19,230 nucleotides of DNA from JASJGK01 sp033791585 (GCA_033791585.1 JASJGK010000184.1:1-19230), one strand, 5' to 3'. Positions 6,109 to 14,778 are shown, numbered from the stretch's first letter. Numbers and translations: made by a program. Notes: a model not told the origin generated them from the letters alone.

Positions 6109-8730
6109 ATGTATTTGATTGAATTTATGCCTAAGTCTATAGTTTACCTTTTTGTTTTAACTGCTTTTATTCTACAGTCCTGCGCCCAAACTCAACCTAA
6201 AAATGATCTTTTTGCTAACTGGCCGCAATCCCCTTCTGGCCTAGGCTTAGAAGATGACGTTATTAAAATACGCACGGAGCGACTTAAAAAAATACAAAAC
6301 TTAGTAGCCCAGTCTAAGCTTAAAGAAGCTGAAGAAATGGCAAATTTGGGCTTAATCAAAAATCCTAATCAAATTAACCTTTGGTTGACTTGGGCTAAAA
6401 TCCTAGAGGCGCAAGGGCAAACCCAGAGAGCCTTTGATGCCCTAACCACCCAAATTAAGCTCCACCCTAAAAAGAACTACGCTTTGGTGGCAAGAGGATT
6501 GTTTTTATTTGACTTAGGTTATAGAGAATCAGCCAAAAATGATCTTGAAAGGGCAAAAAGCGATTATCAATACCAAGCCTCTTTTGAAATGTACTTTGGG
6601 TTGGCCAGAGTTTACTACGATGGTAAAAACTACCGCCAAGCCCACCAGGCCATAAGGTTAGCTAATGTAATCAAGGATGATGAAGAGGCTTTGTATTTAC
6701 AGGTTAAGTTAGAAAATTTAGCCCGCGACACGCAAACGGCCAAAAAGACTCTACTCAAGGTAATTGCCTTAAACCCTGAGCCTTTAGAATACCACCAATA
6801 TTACATTGAATTTCTTTTTTACTTAAAAGAATACCCTACCTTAGTCCAGCATCTAAAAGAATCCATCAAACGTTACCCAGATGAAGCTTGGTTCACTTTG
6901 CGCCTCGCTTCTTACTATTTGGAGCGGGATGATATCTATACTGCCAAAGAGATATTAGAAGATTCCACTGGGAAGTTTTCTAAAAATGCTTCGATATTTT
7001 ACCAGTTAGCTAAAATCTACCATGCGGAACGGAAAGTTGATCGTGCAATCATGCACTATAAGAAGGCCCAAGCCCTAGAACCAGAAAATGACCGAGTTTT
7101 AATTGATCTTGGGCGAATCTACTTTCAACTGGGTAAATTTGAAGAAGCGACAGGTTATTTCGAACTAGCTCGCGACCTAGGCTCAGAAAAGATGATTGTT
7201 TACGAGGCCTTAGCCAAATTCTATCACCAACGAGGCGATAATTTTGAGGCAGAGCGAACCATTGTACAGGGTTTGCGTATCAACCCTAAATACTCTACCT
7301 TGCTCAATGAATATGGTAGTATATTAGAGCAACGAGGCCAGATTCAAGATTCCATTAAAGCCTATGAAGCATCTTTGCCTTTACACAGACAAAGGTATTT
7401 TGTTTTAGGTAAACTTGGCAATCTTTACCGAATCCAAAAGCAATACGTAAAGGCTAGGACTTACCTAAATGAGGCGATGTTGCTTCGGCCCCAAGCACAA
7501 TGGTTGTCTAACCACTTAATTCAATTATATCGAGACCTGAAAGAGTGGGATAAGGCTCTTTTTGAGCTGAGTAAAATGGCGAAATCGGGTAAATCTGGCT
7601 ATTGGGCCCATGCTAAAATTGCCGAAATCCAGATCATCTTGAAAAACAACCAAGAGGCACTAAAAGAGGCAAATAAGGCTTTAGAATTAAAGCCTGACGC
7701 AGTTTGGATTTATCAGCTAAAGGCAAAGGCTCTAACGAACTTAAAGCGTTACCCAGAAGCCCAAAAGGCCTACCAAGCTGTTTTGTCAAAAGACCCCAAT
7801 AACCCTATTCTACTCACACTATTAGCCTACAGCCAAAGCTTCACTGATAGAAAAAAAGCAACGACTACCTTAGAGCAGGCTTTGAATTTTGGTGAGTTCG
7901 ATTTTGCAGGCATAGAGCTTTATAACTACCTTTCGGGCCACTCATTAGACCTCTGGGCAATTGCTCCTAACTCCCTTGAATCCAAGGCTTTTAAATCGAT
8001 CATTGAAAGTGATAAGAAGCAAACCAAAAGACTCTTAAAAAAGCTGAAAAATAACCCTATTCAGCCCTATATTGCTTACCTTAATGACTACCTGCAACTA
8101 GGGAAAAAGGCAGAGTTAAAGACTTCTAAGTTAAAGCCTAAAACTGCTTGGCAGTATTACTATGTAAGCTCTTATCATTATTTAAGAGCTGAAGACCACA
8201 AGGCACAAGTTCTAATGGAAAAGGCCTACCAATTGGCCCCTGAAAACCCTTGGATTACTGCCAAGTTAGGCTTGATTTATGAACGACAGAAGAAACATAA
8301 AAAAGCCATAAATTTGCTCAAAAGACACTTGGACCAAAGACCAGAATCCATTTGGATTCAACTTCGCTTAGGTTCAAACTACGACATGATCCAAGACGGA
8401 ATTAATTCGGAAAAAGTTTATTTAGATATTTTAGCCAAAAGGCCAAATGAGCATATCGCTCTAAACAACCTTGCATGGCTGTACGCCACGACCACTGATC
8501 CTACTTTAAAAAAGAAAATTGGCCAGGCTCTAGCCTTGTCTCTAAAGGCAGTTGACATAAATCCTAATTCTGCCAATTTAGATACCTTAGCAGAAATCTA
8601 CTATTTACAATCTGATTACGATAAGGCTTTAAAAGCAATTGAGCGTGCCTTGGATAAAGATCGGAACTCACAAGACTATTTTAAGCGCCAAAAGAAAAAG
8701 ATCTTAAAGGCTATTAAAGAAAGCAAATAA
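6109..8730 (+). CDS. Large TPR-repeat lipoprotein
   Basis: The 873-residue protein begins with a lipoprotein signal: a hydrophobic stretch at residues 11-22 and a lipobox LQSC with Cys25. The following Ala would favour outer-membrane sorting under the E. coli rule. An internal Met at residue 7 (base 6127) gives a more typical signal peptide; neither start has a good ribosome site. The rest is built almost wholly of tetratricopeptide repeats, roughly twenty, recognisable by pairs such as AxxxYxKALExxPxN (for example around residues 310-345 and 520-590). There is a less regular section at about 595-690 before the repeats resume to the end. TPR arrays are protein-binding scaffolds, and the partner is unknown. 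It sits between the YdjM-like gene and glgP and could scaffold an envelope or secretion complex. No catalytic domain is visible. Confidence 0.88.
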   Translation: MYLIEFMPKSIVYLFVLTAFILQSCAQTQPKNDLFANWPQSPSGLGLEDDVIKIRTERLKKIQNLVAQSKLKEAEEMANLGLIKNPNQINLWLTWAKILEAQGQTQRAFDALTTQIKLHPKKNYALVARGLFLFDLGYRESAKNDLERAKSDYQYQASFEMYFGLARVYYDGKNYRQAHQAIRLANVIKDDEEALYLQVKLENLARDTQTAKKTLLKVIALNPEPLEYHQYYIEFLFYLKEYPTLVQHLKESIKRYPDEAWFTLRLASYYLERDDIYTAKEILEDSTGKFSKNASIFYQLAKIYHAERKVDRAIMHYKKAQALEPENDRVLIDLGRIYFQLGKFEEATGYFELARDLGSEKMIVYEALAKFYHQRGDNFEAERTIVQGLRINPKYSTLLNEYGSILEQRGQIQDSIKAYEASLPLHRQRYFVLGKLGNLYRIQKQYVKARTYLNEAMLLRPQAQWLSNHLIQLYRDLKEWDKALFELSKMAKSGKSGYWAHAKIAEIQIILKNNQEALKEANKALELKPDAVWIYQLKAKALTNLKRYPEAQKAYQAVLSKDPNNPILLTLLAYSQSFTDRKKATTTLEQALNFGEFDFAGIELYNYLSGHSLDLWAIAPNSLESKAFKSIIESDKKQTKRLLKKLKNNPIQPYIAYLNDYLQLGKKAELKTSKLKPKTAWQYYYVSSYHYLRAEDHKAQVLMEKAYQLAPENPWITAKLGLIYERQKKHKKAINLLKRHLDQRPESIWIQLRLGSNYDMIQDGINSEKVYLDILAKRPNEHIALNNLAWLYATTTDPTLKKKIGQALALSLKAVDINPNSANLDTLAEIYYLQSDYDKALKAIERALDKDRNSQDYFKRQKKKILKAIKESK

Positions 8731-8755
8731 TTTTTTTCCCCCCCCCAAAAAAAAA
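8731..8755 (+). repeat. Homopolymer tract T7-C9-A9 between the TPR gene and glgP
   Basis: Directly after the TPR stop codon come about seven T, nine C and nine A in succession, ending seven bases before the glgP ribosome site. Nine-base C runs are prone to slippage. The tract is too close to the glgP start to be a conventional terminator. Confidence 0.8.
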
Positions 8756-8770
8756 TAAAACAGAGGTAAA

Positions 8771-11254
8771 ATGCCAACACACAAAAAGCCAAACCCCACT
8801 ATGGAAGAGGCTACGGAACATTTTTTAAGAACCTACCTCTACCGCATCCACTCGACTATTGCTCGGGATATGGTCAACACTCGGCTGACAGACAGATACA
8901 AGGCTTTGGCCTATGCTGTTCGAGATGAGATCATTGATAAGTGGTTAAAAACACAAGTCTATTACTATGAAAAAAATCCCAAGCGTGTCTATTACCTCTC
9001 CTTAGAATTTTTGATGGGCCGAACTTTGGGCAACGCTCTACAAAACCTAGACTTAACTGAAATTGCCTCAAGCGCCCTCGCAAGTGTAGGTACTAAGCTC
9101 GAAGATATGGAAGAGCAAGAACCAGATGCAGGACTTGGAAATGGTGGTTTAGGCCGCTTAGCCGCCTGCTTTTTAGATTCTATGGCCACCTTAGAACTTC
9201 CAGCCTACGGCTATGGAATTCGTTATGAATATGGCATGTTTGAACAACGCATGGAAAACTTCCAACAGACAGAAGCACCTGACAACTGGCTGGCAAAAGG
9301 CTGCCCTTGGGAATTACCACGTCACGAAGTGGACGTTGAGTATGAGGTTAAATTCAAAGGCTCTGTTAGAGAAGTGAAGATGGATAAAGGCCTTATCAAG
9401 TATATTTGGGAGCCAGGTGAAAGGGTGATAGCTGTTTGTTATGATGTGCCAATTCCCGGTTACAAAAATAATACGGTAAACAGCCTGAAACTTTGGTCTG
9501 CAAGGTCAAATCAAGAGTTTGATCTAACACTTTTTAACGCCTCAGATTATGTTGGGGCGGTGATGGATAAAAACCGCTCAGAGGTTATATCTAAAGTTCT
9601 GTATCCAAACGACCAGAATGTACAAGGCAAGGAATTGCGTTTGATGCAACAGTACTTTATGGTTGCCGCCTCACTGCAAGACATTTTAAGGCGGCTCGAT
9701 AAATGCGGTGACCCTATGTCTGAGTTACCAAACAAGGCTGTGATCCAACTCAATGATACCCACCCCTCTATTGCCATTCCAGAGTTGATGCGAGTCTTAA
9801 TTGACGAGCGAGATTTTGGTTGGGATGAGGCATGGGCTATCACCTCAAAAACCTTTGCCTATACTAATCATACAGTGTTACCTGAGGCACTTGAAAGGTG
9901 GGATGTACCTTTAATGGAGCATATTTTACCACGTCACATGGAAATCATCTATGAAATCAACCAGCGATTTTTAGATGACATTGCAGGCCTTTACCCCGGA
10001 GATTGGGAAAGGCGTTCACGAATGTCGATTGTTGCTGAAGATGGTGTTAAGTCCATCCGCATGGCCCATTTGGCTATAGTTGGTAGTTTTTCTGTCAATG
10101 GTGTGGCTGCTCTACACTCTGACCTTTTAAAAACAGGGATTTTTAAAGATTTCTATGAGGCTTTTCCAACCAAGTTCAACAATAAAACGAATGGGGTAAC
10201 CCCTAGAAGATGGCTGAAACATGCCAACCCTGCTCTGTCAGAATTGATTTCTTCTAAAATAGGTGATGGCTGGGTGAAGCATTTGGATGAGCTGAAAAAG
10301 CTTGAAAAATATGCTGATGATCCTAAATTCCAAAAGGATTGGCAGGCTGTAAAAGAACAAGATAAGCAAAAATTAGCTGATATTATCCAAGAGAAGTGTC
10401 ACTTACGAGTGAGAACCCAAGGGATATTTGATGTGCAAGTGAAACGAATTCACGAATACAAAAGGCAGCTACTCAATCTGCTTCATGTTGTGCACATGTA
10501 TAATAGGATCAAAGATGGCCATGAAGCGGATATTGTTCCTAGAACGATCATTTTTGCTGGTAAAGCAGCCCCTGGTTACAAAATAGCCAAAGATATCATT
10601 CATCTGATTAATCTTGTTGGCAGGCAAGTAAATAGGGAGTTAAAAGCCCAGAAATACATGAGCGTGGTCTTTTTACCTAACTACGGTGTGAGTTTGGCTG
10701 AGCACATCTTCCCTGGTTCTGATCTTTCAGAGCAGATTTCTACAGCAGGTATGGAAGCCAGTGGAACGGGCAATATGAAATTCGCTCTAAATGGTGCCCT
10801 TACTATTGGAACCCTAGATGGTGCCAATGTGGAAATGGAAGAAGAAGTTGGTTCGGAAAATATCTTTATCTTTGGTAAAACCACTGATGAAATCCATGCA
10901 TTGCAGAGGGACGGATACAACCCAAGGGAATATTACGATAATGATGCTGATCTAAGGCGGATTTTAGATATGATCTCTTCAGGTTACTTTAACCCCAATG
11001 AGCCAGATCTGTTTAAACCTTTGATTGATGGCTTGCTTGGTGGTGGTGATCCCTTCTGCCTGCTTGCTGATTTTAGAGCCTATATTGAGTGCCAAGATAA
11101 GGTTTCAGACGCATACCGAGACCAAACGAAATGGACTAAGATGTCTATTTTAAATGTGGCCCGCATGGGTAAGTTCTCATCTGACCGCACCATTGAGCAA
11201 TATGCAACCGAGATTTGGGATGTTAAACCATGCCCTGTTCCTGACTTGCGATGA
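8771..11254 (+). CDS. glgP: Glycogen/starch phosphorylase
   Basis: The PLP-dependent enzyme of glycosyltransferase family 35 releases glucose-1-phosphate from the ends of alpha-1,4-glucans. The 827-residue length is typical. Seen are RVYYLSLEFLMGR near the N-terminus, the glycine-rich DAGLGNGGLGRLAACFLDS loop, TNHTVLPEALERW, TNGVTPRRWL, KRIHEYKRQLLN, and the PLP site ASGTGNMKF with Lys670. All core motifs are intact. GAGG at 8763-8766 precedes the ATG by four bases. The mammalian-type N-terminal phosphoserine site is not recognisable, as expected for bacteria. The last four bases overlap the mlaE start (ATGA), so mlaE translation is probably coupled. The T/C/A homopolymer tract lies just upstream. 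No glycogen synthesis gene (glgA, glgB or glgC) is present in the window. Confidence 0.97.
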   Translation: MPTHKKPNPTMEEATEHFLRTYLYRIHSTIARDMVNTRLTDRYKALAYAVRDEIIDKWLKTQVYYYEKNPKRVYYLSLEFLMGRTLGNALQNLDLTEIASSALASVGTKLEDMEEQEPDAGLGNGGLGRLAACFLDSMATLELPAYGYGIRYEYGMFEQRMENFQQTEAPDNWLAKGCPWELPRHEVDVEYEVKFKGSVREVKMDKGLIKYIWEPGERVIAVCYDVPIPGYKNNTVNSLKLWSARSNQEFDLTLFNASDYVGAVMDKNRSEVISKVLYPNDQNVQGKELRLMQQYFMVAASLQDILRRLDKCGDPMSELPNKAVIQLNDTHPSIAIPELMRVLIDERDFGWDEAWAITSKTFAYTNHTVLPEALERWDVPLMEHILPRHMEIIYEINQRFLDDIAGLYPGDWERRSRMSIVAEDGVKSIRMAHLAIVGSFSVNGVAALHSDLLKTGIFKDFYEAFPTKFNNKTNGVTPRRWLKHANPALSELISSKIGDGWVKHLDELKKLEKYADDPKFQKDWQAVKEQDKQKLADIIQEKCHLRVRTQGIFDVQVKRIHEYKRQLLNLLHVVHMYNRIKDGHEADIVPRTIIFAGKAAPGYKIAKDIIHLINLVGRQVNRELKAQKYMSVVFLPNYGVSLAEHIFPGSDLSEQISTAGMEASGTGNMKFALNGALTIGTLDGANVEMEEEVGSENIFIFGKTTDEIHALQRDGYNPREYYDNDADLRRILDMISSGYFNPNEPDLFKPLIDGLLGGGDPFCLLADFRAYIECQDKVSDAYRDQTKWTKMSILNVARMGKFSSDRTIEQYATEIWDVKPCPVPDLR

Positions 11255-12108
11255 CCTTAGACGATAAACCCTCTACCACCCCAAAAGTGGTTGAGGGTAA
11301 AGATGCCCCATCTGTATTAAAACTTGACCGAGACTACATGCAATTCCCCACCAAAGTAGGGGCCGAGGGAATAGCATTCACCAAAAAATTGGGAACTCTG
11401 GGTTTTTTGTTTGCTGAATCCATACAGGTTATGTTCGCCTCTCCCTTCCGCTGGCGGATTTTTGCTAAGCAATTAGAATTTATTGGCAACAAATCTCTTT
11501 CCATCGTTTTACTTACTGGTTTTGCAGTCGGTGCTATATTAACCTTGCAGCTGGCCACCACCATGAGGGATTTTTCCTCTGAAAATATGGTCGGTGGTAT
11601 TGTCGCTTTGGTTTTGTCCAAAGAATTGGGGCCACTACTGGCGGCTTTGATGATCAATGGCCGTGTTGCTAGTGCCATTGCAGCCGAGATCGGAACCATG
11701 AGGGTGACAGAGCAGATTGACGCCCTAGAGGCCATGTCTGTGGACCCTGTGCAGTATTTGATTAGCCCTCGCCTTTTTGCAGGGGTGGTAATGTTGCCCT
11801 TTATGACCGTGATTTTTAACATGGTGGGCATGGTTGCCAGTTATATCATCGCGATTCATCTATTGGATCTGGACCCAGGGGTCTTCTTTTCTAAAATCTC
11901 TGACTTTTTAACCCTCGGCATTATTTTTAAGGGCCTAGCCAAGGCCTCCTTTTTTGGCTTGATCTTAACTTTTGTTGGTAGTTACCACGGCTACTATACT
12001 AAAGGTGGTGCTGCTGGTGTGGGAAGCTCTACAACTTCTGCTGTGGTCGTTGGTAGTGTTTTGATCATGGTGATGGACTACATCATCGGGGCTTTTTTAA
12101 TTGCTTAA
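11251..12108 (+). CDS. mlaE: MlaE-family permease of an MCE lipid ABC transporter
   Basis: This is the integral inner-membrane subunit of an Mla-type phospholipid transporter. The 285-residue protein has a hydrophilic N-terminal stretch of about 40 residues, an amphipathic segment, and about five membrane segments. The family signature KELGPLLAALMINGRV followed by GTMRVTEQIDALEAM spans residues 124-162; this EQ-loop-like region couples to the ATPase. No STAS domain is fused. The ATG at 11251 overlaps the glgP stop and has no strong ribosome site of its own, which points to translational coupling. mlaF follows after three bases. The N-terminus is longer than in E. coli MlaE (about 260 residues). 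Substrate and direction of transport cannot be told from sequence. Confidence 0.93.
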   Translation: MTLDDKPSTTPKVVEGKDAPSVLKLDRDYMQFPTKVGAEGIAFTKKLGTLGFLFAESIQVMFASPFRWRIFAKQLEFIGNKSLSIVLLTGFAVGAILTLQLATTMRDFSSENMVGGIVALVLSKELGPLLAALMINGRVASAIAAEIGTMRVTEQIDALEAMSVDPVQYLISPRLFAGVVMLPFMTVIFNMVGMVASYIIAIHLLDLDPGVFFSKISDFLTLGIIFKGLAKASFFGLILTFVGSYHGYYTKGGAAGVGSSTTSAVVVGSVLIMVMDYIIGAFLIA

Positions 12109-12111
12109 ACC

Positions 12112-12861
12112 ATGATTGAATTTAAAAATATTAGCAAATCCTTTGGTGACCAGAAAATTTTAGATGGCATCAATATCCATTTCCCAAAAGGAAAAATTTC
12201 CGTTGTCATCGGTCGCTCTGGTGCTGGTAAATCTGTGATTTTAAAACAGATCATGGGTTTTTTGCAACCTGATAGTGGCCAAGTCTTGATCGATGGTCAA
12301 GACACTACTAATTTCACCCCATTAGAATGGAGAAAAATACGAAAAAAGTTTGGAATGCTCTTCCAAGATTCAGCACTTTTTGACTCAATGAATGTCTGGG
12401 AAAATGTCGCATTTCCCCTTATTGAGCATACCTCTAAGTCTCACTCTGAGATTGATACAATTGTTAAAGAAAAACTCAAATTAGTTGGCCTAAATAATGC
12501 AGAGCAAAAGGCTACGGCAGACCTATCTGGTGGTATGCGTAAGAGAGTGGCCTTGGCCAGAGCAATTGCATTGGATCCTGAAATTGTTCTCTTTGACGAA
12601 CCGACCAGCGGCCTTGACCCCATTGTTACGACAGTGATCGATCACTTGATTATTGATACGCAAAGGGCGACAGGTTGTACCTATATAGTGATCAGCCACG
12701 ATATAACTGCTGCCTTTCGCATCGCCGATAAGATTGCCATGATTTACGATGGTAAAATTGTCATTGATGCGGATAAAGAGGAGGTCAAAAATACCAATGA
12801 CCCTCTCGTAAAGCAGTTTATCACAGGGAGCCTTGAAGGCCCCTTTGATATTTTTTACTAA
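12112..12861 (+). CDS. mlaF: MlaF-type ABC transporter ATPase
   Basis: The 249-residue cytoplasmic ATPase powers the lipid transporter. It has Walker A GRSGAGKS at 34-41, the Q-loop Gln85 in MLFQDSALF, signature LSGGMRKRVALARA from 138, Walker B IVLFDEP at 158-164 followed by the D-loop SGLDP, and the switch His196 in ISHD. MLFQDSALFDSMNVWENVAF and the C-terminal QFITGSLEGP are characteristic of the Mla/Ttg2A branch rather than generic importers. All catalytic residues are present. The start lies three bases after mlaE, with no obvious ribosome site, suggesting coupled translation. No mlaB (STAS partner) is next to it. Confidence 0.95.
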   Translation: MIEFKNISKSFGDQKILDGINIHFPKGKISVVIGRSGAGKSVILKQIMGFLQPDSGQVLIDGQDTTNFTPLEWRKIRKKFGMLFQDSALFDSMNVWENVAFPLIEHTSKSHSEIDTIVKEKLKLVGLNNAEQKATADLSGGMRKRVALARAIALDPEIVLFDEPTSGLDPIVTTVIDHLIIDTQRATGCTYIVISHDITAAFRIADKIAMIYDGKIVIDADKEEVKNTNDPLVKQFITGSLEGPFDIFY

Positions 12862-12877
12862 TAAAACGGAACTTTCT

Positions 12878-12901
12878 GCCCCTTTTCGACGGAAAAGAGG
12901 C
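12878..12901 (+). promoter_or_regulatory. Hairpin in the leader of the MCE gene, similar to the one before the TPR gene
   Basis: GCCCCTTTTC at 12878-12887 pairs with GAAAAGAGGC at 12892-12901 around a GACG loop, with one C-A mismatch. It shares the CCTTTT and AAAAGAGG core with the hairpin at 6068-6093. No U-run follows. It could be a processing or stability element separating mlaF from the MCE gene. Confidence 0.45.
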
Positions 12902-12927
12902 AAATTTACTCGTTTAAAAAGGCTGAA

Positions 12928-14583
12928 TTGCGCGACTTTTTTAATAAGCTTATTGATCAGTTTAAATCTCTGCAGGGATTAAAAACTGAGGCCAATGTGG
13001 GGGTTTTGATTCTCACTGCAGCGCTGTTTTTAGCTTATGCCTCTGTGCGCGTAACACGCTTTGACCCCGATCTTTCTGGTTCTTACGAACTACAAATCCC
13101 CTTTGAAAACGTAACAGGCCTTGCTACCTCTACAGCCGTGAGGATTGCTGGCATCCAAGTAGGCGAAGTTATTGCCATCGAGTTAGTTGAAGGTAGGGCT
13201 TTAGTCACAGTTGCAGTCTACGATAAATACCGTCTCCATGCCGATTCTCGCGCAACGATCAAATCAATAGGCATATTAGGCGACAAATATATCGAAGTCA
13301 CACTAGGGTCGGCTAACCAGCAATACCTAACCCACCGAGACCACATCGCTTTAGTTGACCCTGCCTCGGATTTAGATAGCTTAATAGGTGATTTAAGTTT
13401 GATCTTATCGGATGTAAAGGCTGTTACCTCTACCCTAAACGAAAGTCTTGGGGGGCAAGAGGGCACCGAAAAAGTGACCCGAATTGTTGCTAATTTGGAT
13501 GAGCTTACAGGTAATTTAAATTCAGCCATTAAAGTCACCAATAAAAAGATTGGCCCTATTATGGCTAACTTGGAGCAATTTACAGGCGACCTCTCTGGCA
13601 TAACAGGTGAAAATCGAGCAGAACTTAAAGCTATGATCGCTAATTTACGTGATTTTAGTGAAGAAATATCCGACTTTATGATAGAAAATAAAGACCAGTT
13701 AAACCACACTTTGAATAACTTAGATTCTTTCATGGCCGCAATGGCTGCCGAAGGGCCAGGGATAACTAAGGATTTAAAGGGGATACTACAAGAAAATAGA
13801 GAAAACATAAAAGTTACCATGGAAGAGGTAAGGGGCGCATCAGCCAACTTAAACCAAGCTATGGAAAATTTAGATTCCATTGCTTATAAAATTGATTCTG
13901 GCCAAGGGACCATCGGCTCTCTGGTCAATGATGAAGAAACCATTGATTCCATCAACGAGGCCTTAGATGGGGTCAATGAAGTCTTAAGCCCAGTAAATAA
14001 AATGAAGGTTGGCCTTGGGTTCCAATCAGAAAAGTTAACAGCAAGAAACAAATTTAAGTCTTACGTTTCTTTAGACCTAAAACCAGTAAGAGACCATTAC
14101 TATACCTTGCAACTAGTAAATGCACCTGATGGGCAAGAGACGGTAACTGAGACGGTTATCACAGACAATTCAAGTGATGCCGTGACACAAAATACCACTA
14201 CCACCGAGACAGTAGACAGTTACAAGTTTAGTTTGATGGTAACCCAGCGTTTCTTTGACACAGAGCTGAAATTTGGATTAATGGAAAACACTGCAGGCTT
14301 TGCCGTAAACCAGTATTTTGGTAAGCGAGACCAGTTCGGCCTTAATATACAGGCTCACGAGTTTAGCAGAACCGATCAACCCTACAATTTAAGGACTGGC
14401 GGTTATTGGCGATTTATGCAAAACTTTTATATGGTTGCAGGTATTGATGACATGATTAATACTACTACAGATAGCAACGGGCTTCCAAAGAAAAACCCCT
14501 TCTTTGGTTTAGGTGTCAGCTTTACAGAAGACAACATGAAGTCCATTATGGGTACAGCAACAGGGGCAATAGGCGGAAAGTAG
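12928..14583 (+). CDS. MCE (MlaD-like) protein with long helical repeats and a beta-rich C-terminal domain
   Basis: The 551-residue protein has an inner-membrane anchor at about 22-40 and one MCE domain at about 50-128. The MCE domain includes VRIAGIQVGEV and IKSIGILGDKYIEV and forms the ring that carries lipids. Residues 150-345 are predicted long helices; a 25-residue period is marked by A/N-N-L at 188, 213, 238 and 263. The MCE-typical GTIGSLVND follows at 327-335. Residues 358-533 alternate polar and aromatic residues in strand-like runs (YVSLDLKP, YKFSLMVTQRFF, QFGLNIQAHEF, NPFFGLGVSF), as in outer-membrane barrels. E. coli MlaD is only about 183 residues and lacks this part. The start is a TTG with AAGG five bases upstream; no ATG exists near it. 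The barrel-like assignment is inference. Confidence 0.88.
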   Translation: MRDFFNKLIDQFKSLQGLKTEANVGVLILTAALFLAYASVRVTRFDPDLSGSYELQIPFENVTGLATSTAVRIAGIQVGEVIAIELVEGRALVTVAVYDKYRLHADSRATIKSIGILGDKYIEVTLGSANQQYLTHRDHIALVDPASDLDSLIGDLSLILSDVKAVTSTLNESLGGQEGTEKVTRIVANLDELTGNLNSAIKVTNKKIGPIMANLEQFTGDLSGITGENRAELKAMIANLRDFSEEISDFMIENKDQLNHTLNNLDSFMAAMAAEGPGITKDLKGILQENRENIKVTMEEVRGASANLNQAMENLDSIAYKIDSGQGTIGSLVNDEETIDSINEALDGVNEVLSPVNKMKVGLGFQSEKLTARNKFKSYVSLDLKPVRDHYYTLQLVNAPDGQETVTETVITDNSSDAVTQNTTTTETVDSYKFSLMVTQRFFDTELKFGLMENTAGFAVNQYFGKRDQFGLNIQAHEFSRTDQPYNLRTGGYWRFMQNFYMVAGIDDMINTTTDSNGLPKKNPFFGLGVSFTEDNMKSIMGTATGAIGGK

Positions 14584-14778
14584 ATGCACTTATTAACAAC
14601 TTTTATTGCACTTTTGATGGTGGGGGATGCAGTCTTTACACTAACAAATTTTGCTAGAGTTGAAAATATGATCCATCAAATCTTCCCTGACCTAGATTTA
14701 AAAAAGGTGGCATTTGTTGAAGGTGCAGCTGGCCTTGGTATCATCGTACTTAAGATGATTACAGATTCATTTGTTTGA
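14584..14778 (+). CDS. Small two-helix membrane protein, unknown function
   Basis: The ATG follows the stop codon of the MCE gene with no gap, and GGAAAG at 14575-14580 could be its ribosome site. The 64-residue product has a hydrophobic N-terminal segment (residues about 3-24), a short charged middle (IHQIFPDLDLKK) and a second hydrophobic segment (about 45-58). That pattern fits a small inner-membrane protein with two spans. I do not recognise a family. Its position directly after the transporter genes makes it a candidate accessory subunit. The reading frame is supported by the exact start-stop junction and by sensible membrane-protein composition, not by homology. Confidence 0.65.
   Translation: MHLLTTFIALLMVGDAVFTLTNFARVENMIHQIFPDLDLKKVAFVEGAAGLGIIVLKMITDSFV

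Noticed and set aside
8731..8755. Reading the T/C/A tract as an intrinsic terminator of the TPR gene
   Set aside because: T7 could pair with A9 across a C9 loop, but there is no GC stem and no U-run after it.
11334..11831. Open frame of 165 codons on the minus strand inside mlaE
   Set aside because: It is antisense to the conserved MlaE core and shows no family features; it is a by-product of codon usage.
12523..12903. Minus-strand frame of 126 codons over the end of mlaF
   Set aside because: It is antisense to Walker B and the H-loop of mlaF, with no supporting start signals.
13218..13880. Open frame of 220 codons on the minus strand inside the MCE gene
   Set aside because: It lies wholly antisense to a well-supported gene, has no ribosome site or recognisable motif, and its Ser/Lys/Leu-rich product is what the complement of the helical repeats would give.
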